DNA of 64,000 bases from Janibacter cremeus (GCF_029395675.1 NZ_CP115184.1:2232001-2296000), one strand, 5' to 3'. Shown: positions 7,834 through 19,197, counted from the stretch's first letter. Translations and numbers: made by a program. The notes: a model not told the origin generated them from the sequence alone.

Positions 7834-9495
7834 CCCCTCGCGCCGCCGCAGCCCGAGCAGGGCGAGGGCGACGGCCGCGCCGAGGAGGGAGGCACCGGCG
7901 GCACCGAGGAAGACCGTGTGCACCTGCAGCAGCGCCGCGTCCAGCAACGCCTGGCCGTCGGTCTGCTGCTCGGGCGTCATCGCGGCCACGGCCTGGTAGT
8001 ACCGGTGCAGTCCGACCCCGGTGAGCAGCGCGAGGCCGACCACCATCCCGACCATCCGGGCGACGACGACGAGGCTGCTCGCGGTGCCGTGGGCGTCCTG
8101 CGGCGAGTCGGCGAGCGCGGCATCGTTGACCGGGGCGAGGGCCATGCCCAGGCCGAAGCCGACGAGGGCGAGCGTGACCGTCGCCGAGACCTCCTCGAGC
8201 GAGCCGCGCTCCCACCCGGACATCACGAAGAGGCCGACCGTGCCGAGGACGAGCCCGATGCCCGCGGAGAGGCCGTCACCGACCCAGCGCAGGATCCAGC
8301 CGCCGACGAGTGCGCCGACGGGGACCGCGAGGAGGAACTTCACCAGCTGCATGGCCGCCTCGGTCTGCGACCCGCCCGTGGTCAGCCGGGAGAAGAGCGG
8401 GACGTCGACGACCACCGCGACGAGCGCGACGCCGACGAGGAAGGAGACGACCAGCGCCCACGGGGTGCGTCCGCGGACCGTGCCGCGGGGCACGAGCGGG
8501 TTCTCGGCGCGCCGGTGGCGCCAGACGTAGAGCGCGGCGCTGGTGACGGCGACCGGCAGGAGCGCGTAACCGAGCGGGCCGACCACCTCCGTCTCCGGGT
8601 CCGCGGAGGCGAAGGTGAGGATGATGCAGCCCAGTGCGGTGCCGAGCAGCAGGGCCCCCGGCAGGTCACTCACCCGCAACGGCGGCCACCAGCGGTCCCG
8701 CGTGATGACGACGAGCACGAGCAGCAGGACCGCCGTGACGACACCGATCGGGGTGAGCACGCGGCCGTCGCCGGTGATGGGGACGAAGGGGAGGCCGAGG
8801 ACGACGTCGGTCGCCAGGGCGGCGGGGGCGGCGAGCGTGAGCCACAGCAGACCGATGGCCACGATCCCGAGCACCGTGGGGGCGAAGGGGGGTCGTCGCC
8901 TCTCCCCCGCGACCGCGGCGATCGCGATGAAGAGCAGGACGCCGAGGACGACGTTGAGCCAGAAGATCGCCCGCCAGTCGGCGACGACGAGGACGGCGGC
9001 GCCGAGCAGGGGCCCGAGGACGGAGCCCAGCTCCTGGACCGCCCCCACGATGCCCAGCGGCATGCCGCGGCGGCCCGGCGGCCAGAGGTCGGCCACCAGG
9101 GCGAGGGTGGCCGGCACGAGCCCGCCCCCGCCGACGCCCTGGACGACGCGTCCAGCGACGAGGACGTCGAGGTCGACGGCCAGGGCGGTCACGCCGGAGC
9201 CGACCACGAAGACGACGAGGCAGCCCAGCAGGATCCGCGAGCGCGGGATGAGGTCGGCGAGACGGCCGATGAGCGGAAGGACCGCGACGTAGCCCAGGAG
9301 GAAGCCGGAGATGATCGGGGCCGCGCGCTGCAGGTTGTCCAGGCCGAGGCCGACGCCGGCCATCATGTCGGTCAGCGCGAGGACGACGACATAGGTGTCC
9401 GCCGCGGCGAGGGCGACGGCCGTGGACGCCAGGGCCAACAGCGTGCGCGGGCGCGCGCCCAGGCGCGGGGACATCTCTGCCACGGGGGTGCCCAT
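7795..9495 (-). CDS. MFS transporter, 14-helix, P55 (Rv1410c)-like
   Basis: 566-residue drug:H+ antiporter-2-type MFS protein with about 14 predicted helices. It has the motif-A-like GRLADLIPRSR after helix 2 and a GRVVQGVGGGGLVPATLALVADLWPPGRRG segment (helix 4 to loop). It begins in the stop of the lipoprotein gene (TGATG; a GTG three bases earlier is possible). In mycobacteria an LprG-family lipoprotein and the P55 MFS protein form exactly such a two-gene operon that moves triacylated lipids to the envelope; a similar role is inferred here. It could instead be a general drug exporter. Confidence 0.85.
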   Translation of the reverse strand: MGTPVAEMSPRLGARPRTLLALASTAVALAAADTYVVVLALTDMMAGVGLGLDNLQRAAPIISGFLLGYVAVLPLIGRLADLIPRSRILLGCLVVFVVGSGVTALAVDLDVLVAGRVVQGVGGGGLVPATLALVADLWPPGRRGMPLGIVGAVQELGSVLGPLLGAAVLVVADWRAIFWLNVVLGVLLFIAIAAVAGERRRPPFAPTVLGIVAIGLLWLTLAAPAALATDVVLGLPFVPITGDGRVLTPIGVVTAVLLLVLVVITRDRWWPPLRVSDLPGALLLGTALGCIILTFASADPETEVVGPLGYALLPVAVTSAALYVWRHRRAENPLVPRGTVRGRTPWALVVSFLVGVALVAVVVDVPLFSRLTTGGSQTEAAMQLVKFLLAVPVGALVGGWILRWVGDGLSAGIGLVLGTVGLFVMSGWERGSLEEVSATVTLALVGFGLGMALAPVNDAALADSPQDAHGTASSLVVVARMVGMVVGLALLTGVGLHRYYQAVAAMTPEQQTDGQALLDAALLQVHTVFLGAAGASLLGAAVALALLGLRRREGSGALARGFGVEE

Positions 9496-10184
9496 CACTC
9501 GGGCGCGGTGATCTCGACGTTCTTGCCGTAGTCCTTCAGGGCGAGGGCGAAGGTCGTCGGCTTCTCCTCGTAGAAGTCGCCCTCGATGACGACGGAGCGC
9601 AGCTCGCCGCTGTCGGGCTCGATGCCGTAGACAACGTCGAACTCGGTGGCGGACTCACCCAGGTTGAACAGGCGCTGGATGTCCTCCGCGGGGACGGTGC
9701 CGGTGTACTCCTGCAGCACGGTCTCGCCGTCGCGGACCTTCTCCCCGGCCTCGACATCGGTGCTGGTCTCCAGGATCTGGTCGACGCCGCTGCCGGCACG
9801 GAAGAACTCGGCCGGGTTGGGGGAGCCGAGGTCGGCCATGTCCACCCGGTTGAAGTCCTGGGTGAAGAAGGACATCCACGTCTCCTCGTCGACCGCAATG
9901 ATCTCCACACCGGCCGAGTTGCCGTTGATGACGCCGGTGACCTGACCGCGGAACTTCGGGGTGGCCTCGTCGACGATCCCCGAGCCGGTGGCGGCGGAGA
10001 CGCCGTTGCGGCCCTTGGGGATGGCCGACTGCTTGAGGTCGAAGGCGACGGTCCCGGCGTCGACGAAGGACTGCTGTGCCGTCGCGAGGGCCTCGTCGGG
10101 GGGCGTGGTCTCCTCGAAGACCGTGCACCCGCCGACGAGGGTCAGGGCAAGGGGGAGGCTGACCAGCACGGCGCGTCGTCGCAT
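9495..10184 (-). CDS. LppX/LprAFG-family lipoprotein (LprG-like)
   Basis: 229 residues from the ATG at 10182-10184 (a GTG six bases upstream is also open). The N-terminus MRRRAVLVSLPLALTLVGGC is a lipoprotein signal with lipidated Cys20. The remainder fits the mycobacterial LppX/LprG fold, with DEALATAQQSFVDAGTVAFDL near the start and repeated beta segments such as GSGIVDEATPKFRGQVTGVING. These proteins bind acylated glycolipids in a hydrophobic cavity. Coupling to the 14-helix MFS gene reproduces the lprG-Rv1410c arrangement, which is the best support for the assignment. Confidence 0.85.
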   Translation of the reverse strand: MRRRAVLVSLPLALTLVGGCTVFEETTPPDEALATAQQSFVDAGTVAFDLKQSAIPKGRNGVSAATGSGIVDEATPKFRGQVTGVINGNSAGVEIIAVDEETWMSFFTQDFNRVDMADLGSPNPAEFFRAGSGVDQILETSTDVEAGEKVRDGETVLQEYTGTVPAEDIQRLFNLGESATEFDVVYGIEPDSGELRSVVIEGDFYEEKPTTFALALKDYGKNVEITAPE

Positions 10185-10193
10185 GCGCACACG

Positions 10194-11249
10194 CTAGCCC
10201 GTGGGCGGGGCCTGCCCGGGCGCCGCGCGCAGGACGTGATCACGCACACGGGCCAGCCGCGTCGTCGTCGCCGTCCGCAAGGCCACCGACGAGGCCGCGC
10301 GCAGGACCTGGGTGGTGGCGTGCCGCCGCCTGTGGAAGGCGCGGGGCGCCCCCTTCGCCCCGTGACGGTGGAGCATCCTCGCGAGGGTGACGGCGTCCCG
10401 GATGGCCTCGTTGGCGCCGCGTCCGAGGTTGGGCGCCATCCCGTGGGCGGCATCGCCGACGAGGACGAGGCCGTCGGCGGCGCTGCGTCGCAGGGGCGGT
10501 GCGAGCAGGATGCGCTGGACGTCCGCCTCGCCCCCGACCTGGGCCAGGACCCGCTGGAGAAGGGGGTCCCAGTCGCCGAAGCGGCCGGTCGCCAGAGCGA
10601 GGGCCTCCTCGAGGGGTGGCGCCTGGAGACCGTCGGCACGGCCCGTACCGACCGCGCAGAACCACGCGGCCCCGCGTGGGCCCGGGGTGATGCCGAAGAG
10701 CCCGCCGGGCCCCCACCACTCGGTCGGCCCCTCCGGTCGCGGCCCGGGCAGGTGGCCGCGGAGCACGATCCAGTCGGTGGCCACGGGGGCAGTGCCCGGG
10801 AAGGCGGACTGTCGACAGACGGAGCGCACCCCGTCCGCACCGACGACCAGGTCGGCGCCCACCTCGGCCGCGAGCGCGCGGGGATCGGTGACCTCGCGGG
10901 TGAAGCGGGTGACCCCGGGCGGAAGCGCGCTCTCGAGGGCGGCGACGATCTCCGGCCGCGGCGCGAACCACAGCTGCGGGGTGCGGTGCCTGACGAGGAC
11001 CTGACCGGATGTGTCGCGGATGGTGCCGTGGTCGCAGGGGACCGAGGCCGCGCGGACCCGCTCCCCCATACCGAGGCGGTCGAGGTCGGCCATCGCACCC
11101 CGCCACAACGCCAGGACGGTCCCCGCCCCGGCGCGCTCCGGGCGCTCCTCGACGAGGGTCACCCGGAAGCGGCCCGGGTCGAGCGCTGCCGCCAGGGCCA
11201 GTCCGGCGATGCCGCCGCCGACGATCAGGACGTGTTCGCGAGGGTGCAC
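10194..11249 (-). CDS. FAD-dependent monooxygenase (PHBH-type)
   Basis: 351-residue group-A flavin monooxygenase. The Rossmann motif VLIVGGGIAGLALAAAL begins close to the N-terminus, a DG motif VVGADGVRS lies at about 145-155, and the FAD-ribityl motif VLVGDAAHGMAPNLGRGANEAI is near 275. The GTG start puts the GGGIAG motif directly at the N-terminus as expected; the longer upstream frame is not family-like. It would hydroxylate an aromatic or polyketide-like substrate with NAD(P)H and O2. It is divergent from the acyl-CoA dehydrogenase operon; a link is possible but unsupported. Confidence 0.83.
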   Translation of the reverse strand: MHPREHVLIVGGGIAGLALAAALDPGRFRVTLVEERPERAGAGTVLALWRGAMADLDRLGMGERVRAASVPCDHGTIRDTSGQVLVRHRTPQLWFAPRPEIVAALESALPPGVTRFTREVTDPRALAAEVGADLVVGADGVRSVCRQSAFPGTAPVATDWIVLRGHLPGPRPEGPTEWWGPGGLFGITPGPRGAAWFCAVGTGRADGLQAPPLEEALALATGRFGDWDPLLQRVLAQVGGEADVQRILLAPPLRRSAADGLVLVGDAAHGMAPNLGRGANEAIRDAVTLARMLHRHGAKGAPRAFHRRRHATTQVLRAASSVALRTATTTRLARVRDHVLRAAPGQAPPTG

Positions 11250-11371
11250 GGCGTCGACGCTACCGAGATCAACGGCCCGGCCGACTCCACAGGCGGGGAC
11301 ATCAGCGCGCGGAGGCAATCGATCTCGTCAAAGCATGTTCACCGCTGCGACCGCTGGGTACGTTGGGCGTC

Positions 11372-12547
11372 ATGCATCGACGCCTCTCAGCGGATGACTC
11401 CGCGTTCCAGCAACGCATGCGGGACTACTTCACGACCGAGTTCCCGCAGGACCTGCGCACCAAGGTCGCCGCAGGGGACAAGTTGTCCCCCGAGGACATC
11501 CGGCGCAGCCAGGCGACCCTCGCCGAGGCGGGGCTCGCTGTACCGGGCTGGCCGACCGAGTGGGGCGGCCAGGACTGGACCCCCCTGCAGAAACACATCT
11601 GGAACAGCGAGCTCCAGGCGGCCGGCGTGCCGCCGCCCCTGCCCTTCAACACGTCGATGGTCGGTCCGGTGATCGCCGCCTTCGGATCGGAGGGTCTCAA
11701 ACGACGATTCCTCCCGAAGACGGCAACTGCCGAGATCTGGTGGTGCCAAGGATTCTCCGAGCCGGGCGCCGGCTCCGACCTCGCCTCGCTGCGGACGACC
11801 GCCGTCCGGGACGGTGACGAGTACGTCGTCACCGGGCAGAAGACCTGGACCACCCTCGGCCAGCACGCCGACTGGATGTTCGCCCTCGTGCGCACCGACC
11901 CCGATGCGCCGAAGAAGCAGGCCGGCATCTCCTTCCTCCTCCTCGACATGCGCAGCGAGGGCGTGACGGTCAGTCCCATCCGGACCCTCGACGGGGGCGT
12001 CGAGGTCAACGACGTCTTCCTCGACGAGGTCCGCGTCCCGGCGGACCAGTTGGTGGGCGAGGAGAACCGCGGGTGGGACTACGCGAAGTTCCTCCTGGGC
12101 AACGAGCGCGTCGGCGTCGCCAACACCGGCCTGATCAAGCGTTGGCTCGTCCAGCTCAAGGAGCACGCGCAACAGGTCCGCCTCGGCGACGGCACCCTGC
12201 TCGCCGACCCGGCCATCGCCGCGCGATTCGCCGAGGTCGAGGCCCAGCTGATGTCCGTCGAGCTGACCGCCGTCCGGGTCTCCGGAACGTCCGAGGACGG
12301 GCGTCCCGACCCGGCCTCGTCGATCCTCAAGCTGTGTGGCTCCCAGCTGCAGCAGGACGTCCTCGAGCTCGCCGTGGACATCAGCGGCCCCATGGCCCTG
12401 GTCTGGGACGCCCTCGACTCGGTACCCGAGTGGGCCGCGCAGAGCGTGCCCACCTACCTCAACTACCGCAAGGCCACGATCTACGGCGGATCCAGCGAGG
12501 TCCAGCGCAGCATCGTCGCCGGAACCATTCTTGGACTGAAGGGCTGA
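11372..12547 (+). CDS. Acyl-CoA dehydrogenase, large-subunit type
   Basis: 391-residue FAD-dependent acyl-CoA dehydrogenase. Visible segments are LPFNTSMVGPVIAAFGSE, the flavin-contact WWCQGFSEPGAGSDLASL, VTGQKTWTT, and the terminal YGGSSEVQRSIVAGTILGLKG typical of FadE proteins. Two adjacent, differing ACAD genes encode the alpha2beta2 heterotetrameric enzymes known from steroid and long branched acyl-CoA catabolism (ChsE4-ChsE5 type). The next gene starts ten bases downstream, which supports that reading. No strong ribosome site precedes the ATG at 11372, so the start is less certain. Confidence 0.88.
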   Translation: MHRRLSADDSAFQQRMRDYFTTEFPQDLRTKVAAGDKLSPEDIRRSQATLAEAGLAVPGWPTEWGGQDWTPLQKHIWNSELQAAGVPPPLPFNTSMVGPVIAAFGSEGLKRRFLPKTATAEIWWCQGFSEPGAGSDLASLRTTAVRDGDEYVVTGQKTWTTLGQHADWMFALVRTDPDAPKKQAGISFLLLDMRSEGVTVSPIRTLDGGVEVNDVFLDEVRVPADQLVGEENRGWDYAKFLLGNERVGVANTGLIKRWLVQLKEHAQQVRLGDGTLLADPAIAARFAEVEAQLMSVELTAVRVSGTSEDGRPDPASSILKLCGSQLQQDVLELAVDISGPMALVWDALDSVPEWAAQSVPTYLNYRKATIYGGSSEVQRSIVAGTILGLKG

Positions 12548-12556
12548 CGCTGACCC

Positions 12557-13645
12557 ATGGACTTCACCCCCACCGACGAACAGCAGGCGCTCGCCGAAGC
12601 CGTTCGGGGCACCCTCCGCCGCCATGCTTCCCTGGCCACCGGACGCGAGGAGTCCGCGGCTCCACCCGCCCACGACGAGACGTTGTGGTCAAGCCTGGTC
12701 GAGACCGGTGTCCCCGGACTCCTGTGGTCCGAGGAGGACGGCGGTCTTGGAGCAGGGATGACGGACCTCGCCGCCGCGGCGACCGCGATCGGACGTTCAG
12801 GGGTGCAGGTTCCCCTCGCCGAGTGCGTGGTCGCCGGCGCGCTCGTCCGGGCGCTCGCTCCGGCGGACGTGCGCCGGGAGGTTCTCGGCGCCGTGAGCGA
12901 AGGGAGCGCACTCCCGATCCCGGCACTCGCCGAGCCGCTGCGCGCGTGGTCGCCCGCGCCGACCGACGTCACCGCCTCCGAGGGGACCGGTTCGTGGACC
13001 CTCAGCGGCACCAAGGCGCCAGTGCGATACGCCCCGGCCGCCACCCACCTGCTCGTGTCCGCCGCCACCGAGTCGGGCACCGGCGTCTTCCTCCTCCCCT
13101 CCTCCGGTGGGACCGGTGAAGAGCTCGTCCTCGACAGCAGCCCCGCGACCCTGCTCGCCCAGGGCCCGTCGGCGGAGACCGCTCTGCGGGAGGCGCTCGC
13201 CCTCGGTGGGGTGGTCCTGTGCGCCGAGGCCGTCGGCGTCATGCAGGAGGCCCTGCGCCTGACGACCGAGTACCTCGGCACGCGAACCCAATTCGGCCGG
13301 ACGCTGGCGAGCTTCCAGGCCCTCACGCACCGGGCCGCTGACATGTACGCCCAGCTCGAGCTCGCACGCAGTGCAACGCTGTACGCCGCAATGGCCGCCG
13401 ACGAGCGCCCGCTCGACGTGGACCACGTCCTCCGGGCGCGGGTCGTGGTGGACGGTGCAGCGCGACTCATCGGCCAGGAGGCGATCCAGATGCACGGTGG
13501 CATCGGAGTGACCGCCGAGCACGCCGTCGGTCACCTCACCGCTCGGCTCACTGCGCTCACCCGCACCTGGGGCGACCGGCGCTCACACCTGGCCGAGCTC
13601 GCCACGCGGATCGACGACCACGAGGGCGTCGAGGTCTTGGCATGA
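12557..13645 (+). CDS. Acyl-CoA dehydrogenase, second subunit
   Basis: 362 residues with an ACAD fold but divergent in the middle: it has an N-terminal helical part (MDFTPTDEQQALAEAVRG), a shortened beta domain and the C-terminal four-helix segment with YLGTRTQFGRTLASFQAL and IQMHGGIGVTAEHAVGH. The last motif includes the flavin-pyrophosphate contact region. It probably partners the preceding protein in a heterotetramer with split FAD and catalytic duties. It ends in an ATGA overlap with a DUF1330 gene, giving a three-gene transcription unit. Confidence 0.85.
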   Translation: MDFTPTDEQQALAEAVRGTLRRHASLATGREESAAPPAHDETLWSSLVETGVPGLLWSEEDGGLGAGMTDLAAAATAIGRSGVQVPLAECVVAGALVRALAPADVRREVLGAVSEGSALPIPALAEPLRAWSPAPTDVTASEGTGSWTLSGTKAPVRYAPAATHLLVSAATESGTGVFLLPSSGGTGEELVLDSSPATLLAQGPSAETALREALALGGVVLCAEAVGVMQEALRLTTEYLGTRTQFGRTLASFQALTHRAADMYAQLELARSATLYAAMAADERPLDVDHVLRARVVVDGAARLIGQEAIQMHGGIGVTAEHAVGHLTARLTALTRTWGDRRSHLAELATRIDDHEGVEVLA

Positions 13646-14070
13646 GTCACGTCGATCCGACCAGGGAGGCGTTCGACCAGTTCAAGTCGCTGCCGCGCGA
13701 CGAACCGATCCAGATGCTCAACCTGATCCGATACCGGGACAAGGCGGCCTACCCGGCGGGCCACGAGAACGCCGGGAAGGACTGGAGCGGCGCGGACGCC
13801 TACCGCGAGTACGGCCGTACGAGCGGTCCCGTCCTCCAGCGCGTCGGCGGACGGATCATCTGGCGCGGGAAGCCCCGGGTGACCTTGACCGGGCCGTCCG
13901 AGGAGCAGTGGGATGCCGGCTTCATCGCCGAATACCCCTCTGCAGCAGCCTTTTTCGCCATGATCTCCGACGAGGAGTACCAGCAGGCGGTCGTCAACCG
14001 AACGGCGGCCGTGGCGGACAGTCGCCTGATCAGGTTCGACCCGCGCGAGGGCGGGGCAGGCTTCGCGTGA
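13642..14070 (+). CDS. DUF1330 domain protein
   Basis: 142-residue protein of the dimeric alpha/beta-barrel type. MLNLIRYRDKAAYP near residue 30, a central YREYGRTSGPVLQRVGGRI and the terminal FFAMISDEEYQQAVVNRTAAVADSRLIRF are the DUF1330 pattern. Biochemical function is unknown. It overlaps the second acyl-CoA dehydrogenase by ATGA and so is co-translated with it, suggesting a part in the same acyl-CoA or ring-degradation route, perhaps as a lyase or monooxygenase-like accessory. Confidence 0.82.
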   Translation: MSHVDPTREAFDQFKSLPRDEPIQMLNLIRYRDKAAYPAGHENAGKDWSGADAYREYGRTSGPVLQRVGGRIIWRGKPRVTLTGPSEEQWDAGFIAEYPSAAAFFAMISDEEYQQAVVNRTAAVADSRLIRFDPREGGAGFA

Positions 14071-14082
14071 GCGACGACGTTC

Positions 14083-14112
14083 GGCGCCCCCCACACGCTG
14101 GTGGAGGGCGCC
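14083..14112. terminator. Hairpin between convergent DUF1330 and clpB genes
   Basis: A GC-rich inverted repeat, GGCGCCC...GGGCGCC, with an inner CCAC/GTGG pairing, lies 13 bases after the DUF1330 stop and 34 bases beyond the clpB stop. No T-tract follows, as is common in high-GC actinobacteria. Position between convergent genes supports a bidirectional terminator. Confidence 0.6.
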
Positions 14113-14145
14113 GGACGGCCGTGTCCAAGGGGTCCGGGGACGGTC

Positions 14146-16719
<2,574 letters not shown>

Positions 16720-16769
16720 GGTTCTCCTTCACGGCTGGTGGATCATCTGCACGGATCAACCGGATCAAA

Positions 16770-16790
16770 GTTGAGTCTATTCCGCTCAAC
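16770..16790 (-). promoter_or_regulatory. HAIR element (HspR operator) of clpB
   Basis: GTTGAGT-N7-GCTCAAC at 16770-16776 and 16784-16790, against the HAIR consensus CTTGAGT-N7-ACTCAAG. It lies about 50 bp upstream of the clpB ATG. The arms are complementary over six of seven bases. HspR, encoded at 24.3 kb, is the expected repressor. Confidence 0.88.
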
Positions 16791-16854
16791 CTTCGACGTG
16801 CAGCGGTACGGCCGGTGGTCGAGACGTGATCCACTTTACTCCGAGGCGTCGTAG

Positions 16855-16871
16855 TACTACTATCGGTAGTG
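16855..16871 (+). promoter_or_regulatory. TACTAC-N5-GTAGT palindrome upstream of doxX
   Basis: TACTAC-TATCG-GTAGT (16855-16870) is an inverted repeat in the locally AT-richer stretch 47 bp upstream of the DoxX ATG, a position suited to an operator. The same arms and spacer length recur upstream of a uspA gene at 52747-52763. The cognate regulator is not identified. Confidence 0.5.
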
Positions 16872-16917
16872 GAAGGTCGGACGACCCTCCACCACCGCAG
16901 AATCCGAAAGGATCGTC

Positions 16918-17517
16918 ATGAGCACCCACATCCCCACCCCGGCCCGGGAAGACGCTGCCGCCGACCGCGCGGTGCGCGGTGGCGCCACCCTCTTCAACGA
17001 CGACGTCGTCCGCTCCGGCTTCGCCCGAAAGCTGCTGGCCGCCATGCGGATCCTCATCGGCTGGACCTTCATGTGGCCCTTCATCGACAAGCTGTTCGGT
17101 CTGGGTTACGGCACGGAGTCCGAGGCTGCGGTGATCAACGGCGGGGCCCCCGCCCAGGGCTACATGCTCAACGCCACGGCCGACAGCCCCTTCGCCGGCA
17201 TGTTCACCTGGATGGCCGAGACCTTCGGCTCCGTCGCTGACGCGCTGTTCATGTTCGGCCTCTTCGGCATCGGCCTGGCCATGCTCACCGGCGCCGGCCT
17301 GAAGATCGCGGCCTGGGGCGGCACGATCCTGATGGCCTTCATGTACCTGGCGGCGCTGCCGATCGGTCAGGCGAACATGGGCTTCACGAACCCGGTCACC
17401 GACTCCCACTGGATCGAGGCGCTCGTCCTCCTCGTGGCGGCGTACACGCTCTCCGGTGACACCTGGGGCCTGGGCCGCTGGTGGGGCAGGAAGGTCGGCA
17501 ACGGCTGGCTGCGCTGA
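16918..17517 (+). CDS. DoxX-family membrane protein
   Basis: 199-residue polytopic membrane protein of the DoxX/DoxD group, with helices around LLAAMRILIGWTFMWPFIDKLF (40-61), ALFMFGLFGIGLAMLTGAGL (about 108-127), WGGTILMAFMYLAALPIG and WIEALVLLVAAYTL. Relatives are linked to quinone-dependent thiol or sulfur oxidation and oxidative-stress complexes; the exact role here is not known. The N-terminal 35 residues are soluble. It is divergent from clpB and has its own promoter region with a palindrome resembling one upstream of uspA. Confidence 0.8.
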   Translation: MSTHIPTPAREDAAADRAVRGGATLFNDDVVRSGFARKLLAAMRILIGWTFMWPFIDKLFGLGYGTESEAAVINGGAPAQGYMLNATADSPFAGMFTWMAETFGSVADALFMFGLFGIGLAMLTGAGLKIAAWGGTILMAFMYLAALPIGQANMGFTNPVTDSHWIEALVLLVAAYTLSGDTWGLGRWWGRKVGNGWLR

Positions 17518-17537
17518 CCACCCGGCCCTCGGCCACC

Positions 17538-17570
17538 AGCCCGCCCCCGCTCACCGAGCGGGGGCGGGCT
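17538..17570. terminator. Perfect 15-bp hairpin terminator
   Basis: Arms 17538-17552 and 17556-17570 are perfectly complementary (AGCCCGCCCCCGCTC / GAGCGGGGGCGGGCT) around a three-base loop ACC. It lies 21 bases after the doxX stop and 22 bases beyond the LCP gene stop, between convergent genes, so it likely stops transcription from both sides. Confidence 0.8.
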
Positions 17571-17591
17571 CGTGCGTGTCCCGGCGGCGGC

Positions 17592-19085
17592 TCAGCAGGT
17601 GGCGCTGATGTCGCTCGCGGACTCGCTCGTCTCGCTCGGGGACGGGGTCTCGGACGGCGTCGGGGTGGAGGTGGTCGGGCTGGAGGTCGTCGGCTCGGAC
17701 GTCGGCTCCGGCGGGTCGATCGCCTCGTCGACCATCCGGTGGATCCGGTCGTAGTCGGGGTTGACGACGTCGATGTTGTCGTTGGTCAGCGGCAGCGACT
17801 TGATCGAGTCGCCCTCCTGGATCGTCAGCACCAGCTCGGCCCACTCGTCGAGGTCCTGCTCGGGGATGTCCACCCGGACGTTGTCCTCGAGCGTCGAGGC
17901 CAGCGCCGGGTACCGCATGAGCATCGACGTCGGGTTGACCTGGTTGAGCAGCGCCCCGACCATGCACCGCTGGCGGCGCATCCGGGAGAAGTCACCGTCC
18001 TGCGAGGCCGCTCGGGAGCGCGAGTACCAGAGGGCGTGGAAACCGTCGAGCCGCTGCACGCCGGGCTCGATCCACCCCGTCGTCCCGACGACGTTGCCGG
18101 CCGCGTCGAGCTTGCAGCCGATGCAGACCCGCTCCTGGACGTCGATCTCCACGCCGCCCATGGCGTCGACGAGCTGGGTGAAGCCCTCGAGGTTGACCAC
18201 AGTCGTGTAGTCGACGTCCAGGTCCAGGATCTGGCTCACGGCGTCCTTGGTCACCGTCAGGCCCGGCTCCGGGCTGTCGGGGAAGAGGTCGGCGTGGTCC
18301 TCGCCCAGCGTCCAGACGAATTCCATGAGGCACTGGTCGCCGCAGTTGTACCCGTCCGGGTAGATCTCCGAGAGCGGGTTGCTCTCCGAGAAGGGGATGT
18401 CCTGCAGGTTGCGCGGAATGCCGAAGAGGACCGTCTCGCCCGACTGCGGGTCGATGCTCGCGACCATGATCGCGTCCGGTCGGGTGCCGATCCGGCCCTT
18501 GCCGGCGTCGGAGCCCAGGAGCAGCATGTTCACCCGGTCGGTGCCGGCCCACGGGTCCTCGCCACCGGCCGGTCCCACCGCGCCCTCGGGGCGCAGGGTG
18601 TCGAAGACATTGCCGATGAGGGAGTGCTGGATCGCGGCGTAGCGCACCGTCTGCGCCGCGGGCGCGATGACGAGCACGCACGCCAGTGCCGCGAAGACGA
18701 TCATCGCGATCCTCGGCCGGCCGCTGGCGCCCACCGGCAGGTTGTCACGGGCGGTGGTGACGATGCCCCACACCCACACCGCGGCGGCGATGACGACGAC
18801 GGGGATGACCACGGTGAGCGCGTTGCGGCTGACACCGACGGTGATGACGCCCATCAGGCCCTTGGCGAGCACGTAGATGATCGCGACGACCAGGGCCACG
18901 ACGAAGCCGGCGAGGATGACCTGCCCGGTCCGGCGCCGGGTGCGCAGGAGCCCGAGGCCGGGGACGACGGTGCTGGCCGCCGTCAGCGTGTAGTAGCGCC
19001 GGGCCTGCCGCGCGGTGCGCCGTGCGTTGGCCCCTCGTTCCCCGAGGCCGAGATGGCGGCCCGCAGGCGCATGCCGAGAAGCCAC
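17592..19085 (-). CDS. LytR-CpsA-Psr (LCP) family wall polymer ligase
   Basis: Membrane-anchored enzyme that attaches teichoic acids, capsule or arabinogalactan-like polymers to peptidoglycan. About 497 residues from a GTG at 19085 (a GTG at 19094 is equally open; longer upstream frames look noncoding). An N-terminal segment with several helices (TVVPGLGLL, VILAGFVVALVVAIIYVLA, ALTVVIPVVVIAAAVWVWGIV, IAMIVFAALACVLVI) precedes the LCP domain with VNMLLLGSDAGKGRIGTRPDAIMVASI and a ...SRSRAASQDGDFSRMRRQRC Arg/Asp catalytic stretch. The C-terminus is a Ser/Thr/Pro-rich tail ending in Cys. Confidence 0.9.
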   Translation of the reverse strand: MASRHAPAGRHLGLGERGANARRTARQARRYYTLTAASTVVPGLGLLRTRRRTGQVILAGFVVALVVAIIYVLAKGLMGVITVGVSRNALTVVIPVVVIAAAVWVWGIVTTARDNLPVGASGRPRIAMIVFAALACVLVIAPAAQTVRYAAIQHSLIGNVFDTLRPEGAVGPAGGEDPWAGTDRVNMLLLGSDAGKGRIGTRPDAIMVASIDPQSGETVLFGIPRNLQDIPFSESNPLSEIYPDGYNCGDQCLMEFVWTLGEDHADLFPDSPEPGLTVTKDAVSQILDLDVDYTTVVNLEGFTQLVDAMGGVEIDVQERVCIGCKLDAAGNVVGTTGWIEPGVQRLDGFHALWYSRSRAASQDGDFSRMRRQRCMVGALLNQVNPTSMLMRYPALASTLEDNVRVDIPEQDLDEWAELVLTIQEGDSIKSLPLTNDNIDVVNPDYDRIHRMVDEAIDPPEPTSEPTTSSPTTSTPTPSETPSPSETSESASDISATC

Positions 19086-19197
19086 ACGTGCCACCCTTCG
19101 CGTTCGCTCCCGTGGACGGAGGCGTCCGTGGGCAGATTTCAACCGACATGGTGACACAACGGCGGCTCGCCGAGGTAAGTTCCACCCCGGCGGCCCG

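Noticed and set aside
11372..14070. Recently transferred island
   Set aside because: A few rarer codons caught the eye, but GC content and codon use are otherwise like the neighbours and there is no integrase, tRNA or repeat at the borders.
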